Below, piece after piece: positions 8,090 to 17,581 of a stretch of DNA of 64,000 bases. Both the position numbers and the translations under genes were made by a program. How positions within the stretch are numbered: the stretch's first letter is position 1; each line of letters begins with the position of its first letter. This stretch comes from Mammaliicoccus sciuri. GTDB taxonomy: Bacteria; Bacillota; Bacilli; Staphylococcales; Staphylococcaceae. The stretch spans positions 434,001-498,000 of the forward strand of contig NZ_CP094824.1 in NCBI RefSeq assembly GCF_025561425.1, read 5' to 3'. Below the pieces are notes generated by a model. The model saw only the letters and a program-made list of their open reading frames with translations. It ran no database searches and was not told the origin of the DNA.

Positions 8090-10135
8090 TCACTCCGTTT
8101 TCGTTAGTTTTTGTTTTAATTTATTTAAGAAAAATGATTTGAGTGTGTTCTCTATCTTTACTCTATCATTTAACAACTGATCAATATCATCCAAATGTTC
8201 TGTAATTAAGGATGACACTTCGCTCATAAGTTGACCTTGTTCCGAATTTCTCGGAATAAACATACATACAAGCCAATTTACTTCTTGTTCTTCATTTTCA
8301 ATCGTTTTTAGCATTAATGGTTTTGTTAATTCCGTAATAATCAATTGTGGCTTTTTGATTGATTCATCAGAAAGATGAGGAATAGCAACTGGATAACCAG
8401 TTAATGCAAAGCCTTGTAAATTCATTCGGCTATTAAGCTTTTCACTGAACGCATGTGTATTGTCAATCACACGATGCTTCGATAGTGTTTGAATGAGATA
8501 TCGTTCTAACTGTGTTACTTTTTTCTTTTCAACGATCATATTTTGAATCAGTGCCAAACTTTCTTCTATAAAAGTTACAGTGCGATCATAATCTTCATAT
8601 GATAGTGGTTGTTCTTGATTCTGCGTATTTTGAGGATCATGGACAACAGATTGCTGTAATTTCAAAAAGTATTTCACATTTTCAGCGTCTTGCTTTGGTA
8701 ATAAAGGATTCACTGTAATATGTGGGTACTTTGTGTCTACAGCTACAGTTGAAATCATGCCATCATACTTTGAAAAATCAATCGACTTCAAACTACTGAC
8801 AGAAACTTCGGTAGTTTGCGTGATTTCAGAGAAATGTTGTTTCAAACGATTGGATAGAATACGGCTTGTACCAATTCCACTGCTACATACAACGAGTACA
8901 TGTAATGAACGTCTTTGTTTTGCTTGTAACATGCCACCAAAGTGAAGTGCGATATAAGCAACTTCGCTTTTTGGAAAATGATAATTTATGAATACAATCT
9001 TTAAACCTGATGAAACAGCTTCAAATAACTCTTGATCATAGGTTTCTATCATTTCGGTAAGCGGATTGTAGGTTTCAATGTTTGCCTCAAGTCTATTAAT
9101 CGCAGGTTCTAAATGTAAATTTAATCCTTTGAATAGGGCTTCTTCATCTTTAAATGAAAATCCTTGATCTTTTACAAATTCTATAAGTTCGGTAACGCGC
9201 TGCTTATGAATATCATTGTTTTCATAAGTTGTTTCATGGCGACGTCTTGCGCCTCTTAAATGCATTGTAATAAAAGCAATTTCAGAATGATTAAATGTCA
9301 CATCATATATATCGCTTAATACATTGGTAAGTCTCTCTGATACTTTAAATTCATCCGTCGAAATCAATTCATTTAAAATATCATCCTCAATTTCTACATG
9401 TCCATCTTGCTTAATACGTTCAATTGCTAAAACGATATGAATCGTTAATGTGAGGTAACTTGCTTCAGTTAATGTATAAGGTAATGTACCAAGTTCATCC
9501 ATTAACAAGCGTTCAACATTAAACAATCTATCTATATCAACAATACCTCGAAGATGTGTTTCGTTTAACGTATGATATACGAAATGATCTTCAACTACAG
9601 AGTACACGCTGTCACCATCTAATTTTTCTAACATGATTCTAGCAAGTAACTGCCTTTTGTTGACTTCTTCACCATTCAGAATCAAACCTTCGCCACGTCT
9701 TCGTTCTAATGAAAGTTCAAATGTGTGTAATTCAGGTTCCAATTGCTCGATGATTTTGTTCAGTGTATGCGTAGATGAACCAATTTCATTCGCAAGACTA
9801 TATAATTTCACTGGATCTTTAGATTGAATAAGGTTGTATAGAATAATAACTTTTCTTTCTTCATCAGATAAATCAATTGTATTTTGTTCAGTCAATGATT
9901 GTACAAAATTATCAACGTCTTCTGGTTCTCCTTCAATTCGTAATCCTAATTTAGGAACTCTTGTCAGAGATAAGTGATATTTATTCAGTGTATCTTCAAC
10001 ACTTTTCATCTCTCTATGAACAGTTCGAGAGGAAATACCAAGTGCTTGTGCAATATCATGAATTGTTAAAAAAGAGTGAAGACGCTCAGATAGTAATTTG
10101 AGAATACTCTTTTCCCGGTTACTGATCATCATCAT
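8090..10135 (-). CDS. mtlR: Mannitol operon activator (PRD/PTS-regulated)
   Basis: 681 residues, typical MtlR. Order: N-terminal helix-turn-helix (LTIHDIAQALGISSRTVHREM, about 20-40), a second winged-helix region, PRD1 and PRD2 (about 180-390, the second containing HLRGARRRHETT and LHLEPA), a IIB-like domain with Cys in VVCSSGIGTSRI (about 415), and a C-terminal IIA-like domain with His in TGYPVAIPHLS (about 600). Phosphorylation of these sites by the PTS normally tunes activation of mtlA. Encoded inside the operon, 21 bp after mtlA. RBS AAAGGAGTG. Confidence 0.93.
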   Translation of the reverse strand: MMMISNREKSILKLLSERLHSFLTIHDIAQALGISSRTVHREMKSVEDTLNKYHLSLTRVPKLGLRIEGEPEDVDNFVQSLTEQNTIDLSDEERKVIILYNLIQSKDPVKLYSLANEIGSSTHTLNKIIEQLEPELHTFELSLERRRGEGLILNGEEVNKRQLLARIMLEKLDGDSVYSVVEDHFVYHTLNETHLRGIVDIDRLFNVERLLMDELGTLPYTLTEASYLTLTIHIVLAIERIKQDGHVEIEDDILNELISTDEFKVSERLTNVLSDIYDVTFNHSEIAFITMHLRGARRRHETTYENNDIHKQRVTELIEFVKDQGFSFKDEEALFKGLNLHLEPAINRLEANIETYNPLTEMIETYDQELFEAVSSGLKIVFINYHFPKSEVAYIALHFGGMLQAKQRRSLHVLVVCSSGIGTSRILSNRLKQHFSEITQTTEVSVSSLKSIDFSKYDGMISTVAVDTKYPHITVNPLLPKQDAENVKYFLKLQQSVVHDPQNTQNQEQPLSYEDYDRTVTFIEESLALIQNMIVEKKKVTQLERYLIQTLSKHRVIDNTHAFSEKLNSRMNLQGFALTGYPVAIPHLSDESIKKPQLIITELTKPLMLKTIENEEQEVNWLVCMFIPRNSEQGQLMSEVSSLITEHLDDIDQLLNDRVKIENTLKSFFLNKLKQKLTKTE

Positions 10136-10156
10136 TCTTCACTCCTTTGTTTAAAA

Positions 10157-11668
10157 TTATTTTTTGAGTTCGTTAATTAATTCTTCATATCTTGGTGAAT
10201 TTAAGAAATTATCTACTGAAATATGAATAGCTTTAGGATTTTTCTTAATTGCTCTATCTGTTAATGTTTTTTGCGTAATGACAACATCAGCATCATCTGG
10301 TAATTGGTTAATAGCTGTATTTGTAACTTCAATATCAGTTAATTCAGCTTTTTTGAATTTATTTCTTAACATACCAGCACCCATAGCACTTGAGCCCATA
10401 CCAGCGTCACAAGCAAAGATAACTTTTTTAACATTAGAGAAATCATGTGCATCAATATTTTCCGTGTCATATTGATCTAATAGTTCTTCAGATTCATCTT
10501 TTTCTTCTGTATCTTCAGAAGTTTCACCTTTTTCTTGTTCTTTAGAACCAGTTAAAGCACCGCTAACAGAAGATTTTTTACCTTTGCGAGCTTCCATATC
10601 AGCAGTAGCTGATTCAATGTCGCCTTCAGGGTCTTTAGTGAATTTTAAGATGATAGATGCAACTACAAATGAAACTAATGTTGCTAGGAAGATACCAAGT
10701 AACATAATTAAGTAACTACCTTTAGGTGTAATAGCGATATAAGCTAAGATTGAACCTGGAGATGCTGGTCCAGTAGTACCGAAGTCGAACATACTAAATG
10801 TTGCAACACCAGTCATACCACCTAAAATAACGGCAACTAATAATAAAGGACGCATTAAAACATATGGGAAGTAAATTTCATGAATACCACCTAAGAAGTG
10901 GATGATACCAGCACCATATGAAGTTGCTTTTGCAGTACCTTTACCAAATACCATATAAGCTAATAGAATACCAAAACCTGGTCCAGGATTTGATTCTAAA
11001 GTATAAAGAATAGATTTACCAGCGTGAGCTACTTGTTCAGATGCAAGAGGTGTTAAGACACCGTGGTTAATTGCATTGTTCAAGAATATTGTTTTAGCTG
11101 GTTCAATAATAATACTTACTAATGGTAATAAGTGATGAGAAACTAAGAAGTCAACACCCATACCTAAGACTTTCATAAGTCCTTCAACTAATGGCGCTAA
11201 TCCTTTGAAACCAACAATCGCCATGATGAAAGCTAGAATACCAGCTGAGAAGTTATTGAATAACATTTCAAAGCCTTGTGGTGTTCTAGGAACTAAGAAT
11301 TGGTCAACTTTTTTCATTAACCAACCAAGTAATGGACCCATAATCATTGCACCGATTAACATCGGCGTATCTGGGAATGCCGCGATAACACCCATAGTAG
11401 CTGTCGCACCAACGACACCACCACGTAAACCGTGAACTAAACGACCACCACTAAATGCAATAAGTGATGGAATTAAATATTTAATCATTGGATCAACCAT
11501 TGAAGAAAGTTCTTCGTTAGGTAGCCAACCATCTTTAATAAACAGTGCTGTAATTAGCCCCCAAGCAATAAAAGCACCAATGTTTGGCATAATCATACTA
11601 CTTAAAAATGAACCAAAAGCTTGAACCTTAGGACCAATGCCTTTTTTGTTTTCAGATTGTTCTGCCAT
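10157..11668 (-). CDS. mtlA: Mannitol-specific PTS enzyme IICB
   Basis: 503 residues. Membrane permease that takes up and phosphorylates mannitol. IIC part (about residues 15-340) has several membrane segments and the conserved GGIHEIYFPYVLM loop. A charged linker rich in Glu/Lys/Ser (about 370-405) leads to the C-terminal IIB domain with its phosphorylated Cys in FACDAGMGSSAMGA. Start ATG 11668 (MAEQSENKK) is chosen over an in-frame start 72 nt upstream because GGAAGGTG lies 8 nt before it. First gene of mtlARFD. Confidence 0.95.
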   Translation of the reverse strand: MAEQSENKKGIGPKVQAFGSFLSSMIMPNIGAFIAWGLITALFIKDGWLPNEELSSMVDPMIKYLIPSLIAFSGGRLVHGLRGGVVGATATMGVIAAFPDTPMLIGAMIMGPLLGWLMKKVDQFLVPRTPQGFEMLFNNFSAGILAFIMAIVGFKGLAPLVEGLMKVLGMGVDFLVSHHLLPLVSIIIEPAKTIFLNNAINHGVLTPLASEQVAHAGKSILYTLESNPGPGFGILLAYMVFGKGTAKATSYGAGIIHFLGGIHEIYFPYVLMRPLLLVAVILGGMTGVATFSMFDFGTTGPASPGSILAYIAITPKGSYLIMLLGIFLATLVSFVVASIILKFTKDPEGDIESATADMEARKGKKSSVSGALTGSKEQEKGETSEDTEEKDESEELLDQYDTENIDAHDFSNVKKVIFACDAGMGSSAMGAGMLRNKFKKAELTDIEVTNTAINQLPDDADVVITQKTLTDRAIKKNPKAIHISVDNFLNSPRYEELINELKK

Positions 11669-11934
11669 ATTGAACACACCTTCCCTTATATAAAAAGTAT
11701 TTTGTAACTTAATCATACGAAGATGTATGTACATATACAATGATTAGTAAATGCAACTTTGTCACATCCATTTTGACATGCGTGTCATAAATATTTATTT
11801 GGGGGATTAAAATAGCCTATATACACTTGTGATGTAATTATACACTTTTGAAGAGACGCTTCATACTGTTATGGAATATAAAATTAGGAAATAAAAATGA
11901 AATAGAAGAAGAGGGAGGAGAAGAGGAGGTTTCT
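11669..11934 (-). promoter_or_regulatory. mtl operon leader and upstream region
   Basis: Non-coding, AT-rich. It must hold the leftward mtlA promoter, but I see no unambiguous -35/-10 pair. A short palindrome TGACA-TGCG-TGTCA lies at 11774-11787 and could be an operator; it does not match a catabolite-repression (cre) site. A purine-rich stretch (GAAGAAGAGGGAGGAGAAGA) is at 11905-11924. Confidence 0.35.
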
Positions 11935-12050
11935 GGACCGATGCGTGGGAATTATCGGTCCAGAAACGAGAAATATGGACCGATAAAAATAATTACCGAC
12001 CCGAAAATGAGATTTGCAGGCCGATAAAAAAATTTAGCGACCCGCAAAAA
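11935..12050. repeat. Tandem intergenic repeat, left copy of the pair around the yxe-type operon
   Basis: About three degenerate units of roughly 40 bp. Each contains CCGATAAA and GACCCGAAAA or GTCCAGAAA. It opens with an inverted repeat, GGACCGAT (11935-11942) with ATCGGTCC. The same family, same orientation, recurs at 17781-17966. Both blocks lie directly beyond the terminator of a leftward gene. Confidence 0.65.
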
Positions 12051-12078
12051 GGCTGGGACGATAAAATTCGTCTCAGCC
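12051..12078 (-). terminator. Terminator of the yxe-type operon
   Basis: GGCTGGGACG (12051-12060) pairs with CGTCTCAGCC (12069-12078); one G-T pair. On the minus strand a T-run follows. It lies 14 nt past the stop of the substrate-binding protein. Confidence 0.8.
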
Positions 12079-12091
12079 TCACCTATATTCT

Positions 12092-12865
12092 TTATTTTTC
12101 TTTCGTTGTATCTGTACCGAAGTATTTATCTGATAGGTCAGATAGTGTGCCGTCTTTTTTAAGTTTTTTAACGCCTTTATCGATGTCTTCTTTTAGATCT
12201 TTATTTTCTTTTGTGAATGGGAAACTTGTTCCGACTACATTAAATGGTTTACCTACAAATTTAATTTCTTTTCCGCGTTTGTTTTTATCTGCAGCTGATA
12301 CTGAGTCTGAATTGACATAGCCGTCTAATCTTTGGTTTTCTAAATCAAGTAGGGCGCCTTCACGGTTTTCGTAAGTTTTAGTTTTAAATCCGTAATTATT
12401 TTCTTTATTAAAGTTCTCTAATGCTTCTGTGTGATTTGAACCTAACACGCCTGCAACTTTTTTACCTTTTAAATCTTTATAGTTATTAATATCTTTATTT
12501 TTAGATGATGTAATGATTTGGCTACCGATATATGAGTATGCATCTGTGAAGAGATATTTCTCTTTACGCTCATCTGTTGTTGCCACAGCATTTGCTATTG
12601 TATCAATTCTTCCTGATTCTAATTGTCCCATAAGTCCTGAGAAGTCAGCTTTTACCCATTTAACTTTATAACCAGCTTCGTGAGCGATTTTTTCAAATGC
12701 TTCGATGTCGTAACCAACTAATTTACCATCTTTTTCATATGAATTTGGATAGCTTTGTCCTGTAGTACCAGCGACAATTGTACCTTTATCTTTTTTGCCT
12801 GAATCGTTTGAACAGCCTGCCAACACGATGAGGCCAATTAGTAAAAATGTTAATATTTTTTTCAT
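12092..12865 (-). CDS. yxeM: Amino-acid ABC transporter substrate-binding lipoprotein, YxeM-like
   Basis: 257 residues. Type II periplasmic-binding fold (SBP_bac_3) anchored as a lipoprotein: lipobox LAGC at about 15-18. Family features are VGYDIEAFEKIA, the repeated TTDERKEKYLFTDAY segment and a C-terminal GTLSDLSDKYFG. Such proteins feed cystine-like amino acids to a membrane partner. Last gene of a six-gene leftward operon; start 3 nt after the MmgE/PrpD stop with AAAGGAGAA inside that gene's end. Substrate S-(2-succino)cysteine is inferred from operon content. Confidence 0.8.
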   Translation of the reverse strand: MKKILTFLLIGLIVLAGCSNDSGKKDKGTIVAGTTGQSYPNSYEKDGKLVGYDIEAFEKIAHEAGYKVKWVKADFSGLMGQLESGRIDTIANAVATTDERKEKYLFTDAYSYIGSQIITSSKNKDINNYKDLKGKKVAGVLGSNHTEALENFNKENNYGFKTKTYENREGALLDLENQRLDGYVNSDSVSAADKNKRGKEIKFVGKPFNVVGTSFPFTKENKDLKEDIDKGVKKLKKDGTLSDLSDKYFGTDTTKEK

Positions 12866-12868
12866 ATT

Positions 12869-14203
12869 TTATATTTCTCCTTTAAATATATAGTTTTGTA
12901 ACATTTTAGTATCTTTAATTTCATAGAAATCATGAATATTTTCCCAATGTTTATAAGATGCATGTTTGAGTTTAGTAAGATGTTCGTCTTTCGTTAATGG
13001 TTTATATGGACTACCTTTAGGTGCATCCACTCTTTGTTTAAACTGTTCACCCGTCACTAAAGTTATTTCAACGATTGTAAATCGATTTTTCGGTAGGGCA
13101 TGTGGACTTGGTTGAATGTCATCATCATAGTGTCTAACGATTTTCTCCATAAGTTGATTAACGTCATAACTAATAGGTTTATTCAAAAATTGATCCACCG
13201 TTAATTCTTGATTCAGTAATAAAAGTGCTGATACATATTCAGCACTAAAAGCACCTTCTAAGCCAGTTTCTGGTGATTTAAACTTTAATGCTGCATCACC
13301 GTTCGTAGGAAAAGTAATTTTGACAGATTCTACTTTTTCCGGGGAAATATGATGTGTTTGTTTAATAGTATTAATAGCATCGATTAAATGGTAATTTGCT
13401 GAGCAACATGGATAAAGTTTGTACCACATTCCTGGATGTGTAATTGACCATTGATCGCCAAAATTTTCAATGATTTGCGTAAATGAACAATCTGATGTAC
13501 CAAACAATTCATAAAAAGCAGGCATCATATTTTTATTACCTTCAAGTACACGTTTCTGTGAAATACGCGCTGCTAAATAGGCTTTTTGAGATGCAAGTCC
13601 AACATGAAATGGTTTAACGTCAGAACCGAATTGGTTACGTAAACCACTTGCTTGTGTAACAGCTATTCCAATAGCATTCGCAAATGAAGGAGCATCTAAA
13701 TTTAAATAGTAACAACACGCAGCAGTTGCACTTAATAAACCGATTGTTGACGTTGAGTGCCAACCTTGTTCGTAGTGACAAGCACCAATTGTTTCGCCAA
13801 TTTGAGTAGCCATTTCGACACCGATAATATAACTATCAATAAAGTGTTTGAAAGTTTGCGTATCGTTTTCTGCAACTGCTAATAAACTCGGTAGTATAAC
13901 AGCTGTAGGATGACCTCTCATACTTGAGTGAACATCATCAAAGTCTAATATATGTGCAATAAAACCGTTCACTAAAGCCGCATTTGAAGGTGACAATTGA
14001 GCTTCATATCCTATGATAGATGCATTGCCTGATTCTTCTTCTTGAATGAAACTTATTAAATCATTGACTTTATGATGATTGTTAGCACTGTAAGTTGTTG
14101 CTATAAAGTCAAGTATGCCAGTGATGGCGTTATCTCTTTCAATAGTAGAAATATGTTTCGACTGACGATAAATCCTTTCAACTAATGCTTCTGTATCTGT
14201 CAT
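12869..14203 (-). CDS. yxeQ: MmgE/PrpD-family protein, YxeQ-like
   Basis: 444 residues, the length of MmgE/PrpD proteins (2-methylcitrate dehydratase and relatives). Family segments seen: GFIAHILDFDDVHSSMRGHP, with the conserved DDVH, then HYEQGWHSTSTIG and MWYKLYPCC. In Bacillus the same family (yxeQ) lies in the S-(2-succino)cysteine operon, where its reaction is not firmly assigned as far as I know. Overlaps the ATPase gene by 4 nt (ATGA), so translation is coupled. That it processes the C4 acid side of the substrate is only a guess. Confidence 0.8.
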   Translation of the reverse strand: MTDTEALVERIYRQSKHISTIERDNAITGILDFIATTYSANNHHKVNDLISFIQEEESGNASIIGYEAQLSPSNAALVNGFIAHILDFDDVHSSMRGHPTAVILPSLLAVAENDTQTFKHFIDSYIIGVEMATQIGETIGACHYEQGWHSTSTIGLLSATAACCYYLNLDAPSFANAIGIAVTQASGLRNQFGSDVKPFHVGLASQKAYLAARISQKRVLEGNKNMMPAFYELFGTSDCSFTQIIENFGDQWSITHPGMWYKLYPCCSANYHLIDAINTIKQTHHISPEKVESVKITFPTNGDAALKFKSPETGLEGAFSAEYVSALLLLNQELTVDQFLNKPISYDVNQLMEKIVRHYDDDIQPSPHALPKNRFTIVEITLVTGEQFKQRVDAPKGSPYKPLTKDEHLTKLKHASYKHWENIHDFYEIKDTKMLQNYIFKGEI

Positions 14204-14967
14204 TGTAGAACCTCTTCATCTTGTTCAGTTTCAATTTTATTGATGAATGATTGTGTTCTAGAATTGTGAGACTGAATAAACACTTCGTCAGTTGTTCCAC
14301 TTTCAATAATGTTTCCATCTTCCATAAAAATGATTTTATCTGCAACATCTTTTGCAAATGACATTTCATGCGTTACGAGAATCATTGTTTTCTGCATTGA
14401 AGCAATGTCTTTAATGATTTTTAGAACACCTGAAACAAGTTCAGGGTCAAGCGCAGATATTGGCTCATCAAAAAGTAATAATTCTGGGTCCATAGCTAAT
14501 GCTCTAGCTATACCAACACGTTGTTGTTGACCTCCAGATAAAGTTGCAGGATATTTATCTTTGAATTTTAGTAAACCGACTTGATCTAAATATTTTTCGC
14601 CAATTGAATATGCCTCATCTTTAGGTAACTTTTTAGTCGTAATAAGTCCTTGTGTTACATTTTCTATAACGGATTTATTTTTGAAAAGATTATAATGCTG
14701 AAATACCATTGTTGATTTTTGAATAAGTTGTTGAACTTGTCTCTTTTTATAGTTTTCGGCATCTACTGTTACATCATCTATTGAAATAATGCCTTCATCT
14801 GGTACTTCTAACCAGTTCAAGCATCTTAACAAAGTGGACTTTCCTGATCCAGACGGTCCAATAATTGCAAGGACTTCACCTTTATTAAGTTCTATATCTA
14901 TACCTTTTAATACAGGTGTTTTGTGGAAAGATTTTTTAATACCTCGTATTGAAATCATGAATGTCAC
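14200..14967 (-). CDS. yxeO: Amino-acid ABC transporter ATP-binding protein, YxeO-like
   Basis: 255 residues, polar amino-acid uptake ATPase. Walker A GPSGSGKST near residue 37, Q-loop VFQHYNLF, signature LSGGQQQR, Walker B LLLFDEPISALDPE and H-loop LVTHEM are all present. Start ATG is followed directly upstream by the permease stop. Works with the permease at 14968 and the lipoprotein at 12092. Confidence 0.88.
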   Translation of the reverse strand: MTFMISIRGIKKSFHKTPVLKGIDIELNKGEVLAIIGPSGSGKSTLLRCLNWLEVPDEGIISIDDVTVDAENYKKRQVQQLIQKSTMVFQHYNLFKNKSVIENVTQGLITTKKLPKDEAYSIGEKYLDQVGLLKFKDKYPATLSGGQQQRVGIARALAMDPELLLFDEPISALDPELVSGVLKIIKDIASMQKTMILVTHEMSFAKDVADKIIFMEDGNIIESGTTDEVFIQSHNSRTQSFINKIETEQDEEVLQ

Positions 14968-15648
14968 CTAACTTTCATAAGGTTTGTTGAGTTTTTTCTC
15001 TAATAAACTTTGCAAGTATGTATATATAATCGTAATTAACCAATATACAATTGCGACAGCTAAGAATGTTTCTAAATATTTATATGAAGCGGCAGATAAT
15101 AATTTACTTTTAGCGAATATTTCAGTAACACCTAATGTAAATACAAGTGATGTTTCTTTAATTAACCCGATAAAAATATTACCTGATGCTGGTATGGCAT
15201 TACGTGTTGCTTGTGGCAGTATGATTTTAAGATAAGTTTGGAATTTGTTGAGTCCGATAGAATGGGCTGCTTCAAATTGACCTTTATCTACTGATGTAAT
15301 AGCAGCTCTGAAAATTTCTGCTAAGTAAGCTGCATTTTTAATACTTAAACCTATAACAGCTGCTGTTAAAGCATCAACAACTCTCATACCTGGAATAAGT
15401 TGTGGTAGTCCGTAATAAATTAAGAACAGTTGTACTAAACTCGGAATGGCTCTAAAGAACGAAATATATAGTAGGGCGAGTTCTTTAAGTACGGGTAATT
15501 TAGTACGTAAAATCAATGCAATAACTAATCCACCTAATATTGAAATGACTAGTGAAATTACAGCTAGTGACAATGTAATAGGTAAATAGGGCATTAATTT
15601 TGGAAATGTTTGTAGAAAATATATTGGATCAAATTTCAATTGTTTCAC
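14968..15648 (-). CDS. yxeN: Amino-acid ABC transporter permease, YxeN-like
   Basis: 226 residues. HisM/GlnP-type inner-membrane permease with about five membrane segments. The EAA loop reads QFEAAHSIGLNKFQTY, where the ATPase docks. Its 5' end overlaps the GNAT gene by 20 nt and its stop abuts the ATPase start, which supports one transcript. Confidence 0.88.
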   Translation of the reverse strand: MKQLKFDPIYFLQTFPKLMPYLPITLSLAVISLVISILGGLVIALILRTKLPVLKELALLYISFFRAIPSLVQLFLIYYGLPQLIPGMRVVDALTAAVIGLSIKNAAYLAEIFRAAITSVDKGQFEAAHSIGLNKFQTYLKIILPQATRNAIPASGNIFIGLIKETSLVFTLGVTEIFAKSKLLSAASYKYLETFLAVAIVYWLITIIYTYLQSLLEKKLNKPYES

Positions 15649-16198
15649 CTTCTTCGAATATGACTTGATTAAATTTTTCTTTAAGTTCTTCAGTGCCTTT
15701 AAATTTGTCTTGGTTAAGGACTTTCACTAAATATTGCGTGATATGTCCTTTTTTTAAGTCTTGCTTACCAAATTTTTGGTAGCCTTTTTTGACGTACATA
15801 TCTATTAACCATGGATGATGATCAGCAGTTCCGAGTGAAACGGCTGGAACGTTTAAATGATTCAGTAAGTAATCATTTTCTACATAATTTAAAAGTTTTG
15901 ACCCGAATTTTTTATTTTTATATTTAGGTGATGTTGCGAACCACCATATATGAGGGAAATAGTATGGTCCAGGATTGTCACTCCATGGCATCCTTAATGA
16001 AAGTGTACTGACAATTTCATCACCAGATTCAAGTACGAAACAAATATTTTCTTCTAAATTTTTACGTATTGAAGCTTCGGTTGGGTTAGCAGACTGAAAG
16101 TTAATACCTAGTGCTCGAATGGGCTCGTAGGCTTCGTACATCAAATTGATTAAGTTATAAATATCATCTTCAGTTGCACGTCTAACGATTGTTTCCAT
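15629..16198 (-). CDS. yxeL: GNAT N-acetyltransferase, YxeL-like
   Basis: 189 residues. GNAT fold with the acetyl-CoA loop region FATSPKYKNKKFGSKLL and a C-terminal VSLGTADHHPWLIDMYVKKG. In Bacillus the corresponding enzyme acetylates the amino group of S-(2-succino)cysteine before C-S cleavage; transfer of that role here rests on gene neighbourhood. RBS GAGGTG 5 nt before ATG. Lies between the monooxygenase and the transporter genes. Confidence 0.78.
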   Translation of the reverse strand: METIVRRATEDDIYNLINLMYEAYEPIRALGINFQSANPTEASIRKNLEENICFVLESGDEIVSTLSLRMPWSDNPGPYYFPHIWWFATSPKYKNKKFGSKLLNYVENDYLLNHLNVPAVSLGTADHHPWLIDMYVKKGYQKFGKQDLKKGHITQYLVKVLNQDKFKGTEELKEKFNQVIFEEGETIEI

Positions 16199-16207
16199 TG
16201 CGCACCT

Positions 16208-17512
16208 CTATTCATTTTCTAAGCCTAATTTTTGTCGTAATGTGCCTTCTGAATATGTTTCTTTATATAAATTTCTTTCTTGTAAAATTGGTATAACGTT
16301 ATTGATAAATAATTCAAATTGTGAAGGTAGAATAGGTGGCATAATGTTGAAACCATCTGCAGCAGAAGATTTAAACCATTCTTCCATCTTATCTGCTAAT
16401 TGTTCTGGTGTACCGACAAAGATATGGTGACCTCTAGAACCAGCAACTTTTTTATAAACTTCTTCTAAAGTTAAATCGTTTTTAATCGCTTCTTTAAGAA
16501 TAATTTCAAATCGACTTTGAACACCGTTACCTGTTGATAGATCTAAATCAGCAAACTTAGTATCTAAGTCATACTGTGATAAATCGATATTTCCAACATA
16601 AGGTGCCAATATACTTAATCCAACTTCAGGTAAGATTAAGTCTTGAATTTCTTGATAATTTTGATGCGCTTCTTCTTCAGTGTCACCTAAAATAGGGAAT
16701 AAACCTGGCATGATATATACTTCTTCAGGATTACGATTTTGTTTAGATACTTTCTCTTTTAACTGTTTATAAAAGTTCTGAGCATCTTCAATTTGAGTTT
16801 GTGCTGTAAAAATAACATCAGCTACTTTTGAAGCTAAATCTGTTCCTGTAGGAGAAGAACCAGCTTGTATTAATAATGGTCTTCCTTGTGGAGAACGTTC
16901 AATATTTAAAGGACCTCTAACTTTGAAATGTTTCCCTTCATGATCAATCGTATGTAATTTTGAAGCATCAATAAAAGCCCCAGTTTCTTTGTCGCGAACT
17001 AAAGCACCTTTATCCCATGAGCGCCATAACTTATTCGTTACTTCAACAAATTCATTTGCGCGTTCATAACGTAATTCATGTTCCATTAACTTAGTACCAT
17101 TAAAATTTTCAGCAGTAGAAGTTATTGAAGAAGTTACAATATTCCAAGCAGCTCTTCCATGACTTAAGTGGTCTAAAGAACTAAATTGACGTGCAATATG
17201 GAAAGGTTCACTGTATGTAGTAGAGGCAGTAGCAGCTAATCCGATATTAGTCGTTGCTGTAGAAAGAACAGATAAAAGCGTAAACGGCTCAAATCTACTT
17301 AATATATTTGGGTGTGAACTTTCAGATACGAATAAGCTATCAGCAAGAAAGACTAAATCGAATAAACCTTTCTCAGCTAATTGCGCAGTATTTATTAAAT
17401 GAGTTAAATCCATAGGACCCTTTTCAATAGCATTTTCATGGCGCCAACTCGCCACATGATGACCATATCCCGCTAAAAAGAGACCCAGTTTTATATGTTT
17501 ATGTGTTGTCAT
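16208..17512 (-). CDS. yxeK: Bacterial luciferase-like flavin monooxygenase (NtaA/SnaA/DszA family), YxeK-like
   Basis: 434 residues, usual length of NtaA/SnaA/DszA monooxygenases, which use reduced FMN and O2. Family segments: HVASWRHENA near 18, AQLAEKGLFDLVFLADS, HLSHGRAAWNIVTS, and GSSPTGTDLASKVADVIFTA for flavin phosphate binding. In Bacillus YxeK opens the C-S bond of N-acetyl-S-(2-succino)cysteine. First gene of the operon; RBS AGGAGG, with a candidate promoter at 17553-17581. An FMN reductase is not encoded nearby. Confidence 0.85.
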   Translation of the reverse strand: MTTHKHIKLGLFLAGYGHHVASWRHENAIEKGPMDLTHLINTAQLAEKGLFDLVFLADSLFVSESSHPNILSRFEPFTLLSVLSTATTNIGLAATASTTYSEPFHIARQFSSLDHLSHGRAAWNIVTSSITSTAENFNGTKLMEHELRYERANEFVEVTNKLWRSWDKGALVRDKETGAFIDASKLHTIDHEGKHFKVRGPLNIERSPQGRPLLIQAGSSPTGTDLASKVADVIFTAQTQIEDAQNFYKQLKEKVSKQNRNPEEVYIMPGLFPILGDTEEEAHQNYQEIQDLILPEVGLSILAPYVGNIDLSQYDLDTKFADLDLSTGNGVQSRFEIILKEAIKNDLTLEEVYKKVAGSRGHHIFVGTPEQLADKMEEWFKSSAADGFNIMPPILPSQFELFINNVIPILQERNLYKETYSEGTLRQKLGLENE

Positions 17513-17552
17513 AATATCCTCCTAAACATTTTAATCCGATAGTTTTAATAAG

Positions 17553-17581
17553 ATATAAAGAATGCCACTTAATTTTAACAA
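17553..17581 (-). promoter_or_regulatory. Candidate promoter of the yxe-type operon
   Basis: On the minus strand TTGTTA-N17-TTATAT, 40 nt upstream of the monooxygenase start. Between promoter and gene lies ATCGGATTAAA; a related AATCGGATTTA occurs at about 17687-17697, so these may be regulator sites. 17582-17780 otherwise shows nothing I can name. Confidence 0.4.

Noticed and set aside
8733-8945. Open frames on the strand opposite mtlR, mtlA and many other genes
   Set aside because: They lie wholly inside well-recognised genes, lack ribosome sites and encode low-complexity sequence.
11774-11787. TGACATGCGTGTCA as a cre site for the mannitol operon
   Set aside because: It is a palindrome but its centre does not match the cre core (AANCGNT); kept only as a possible operator.
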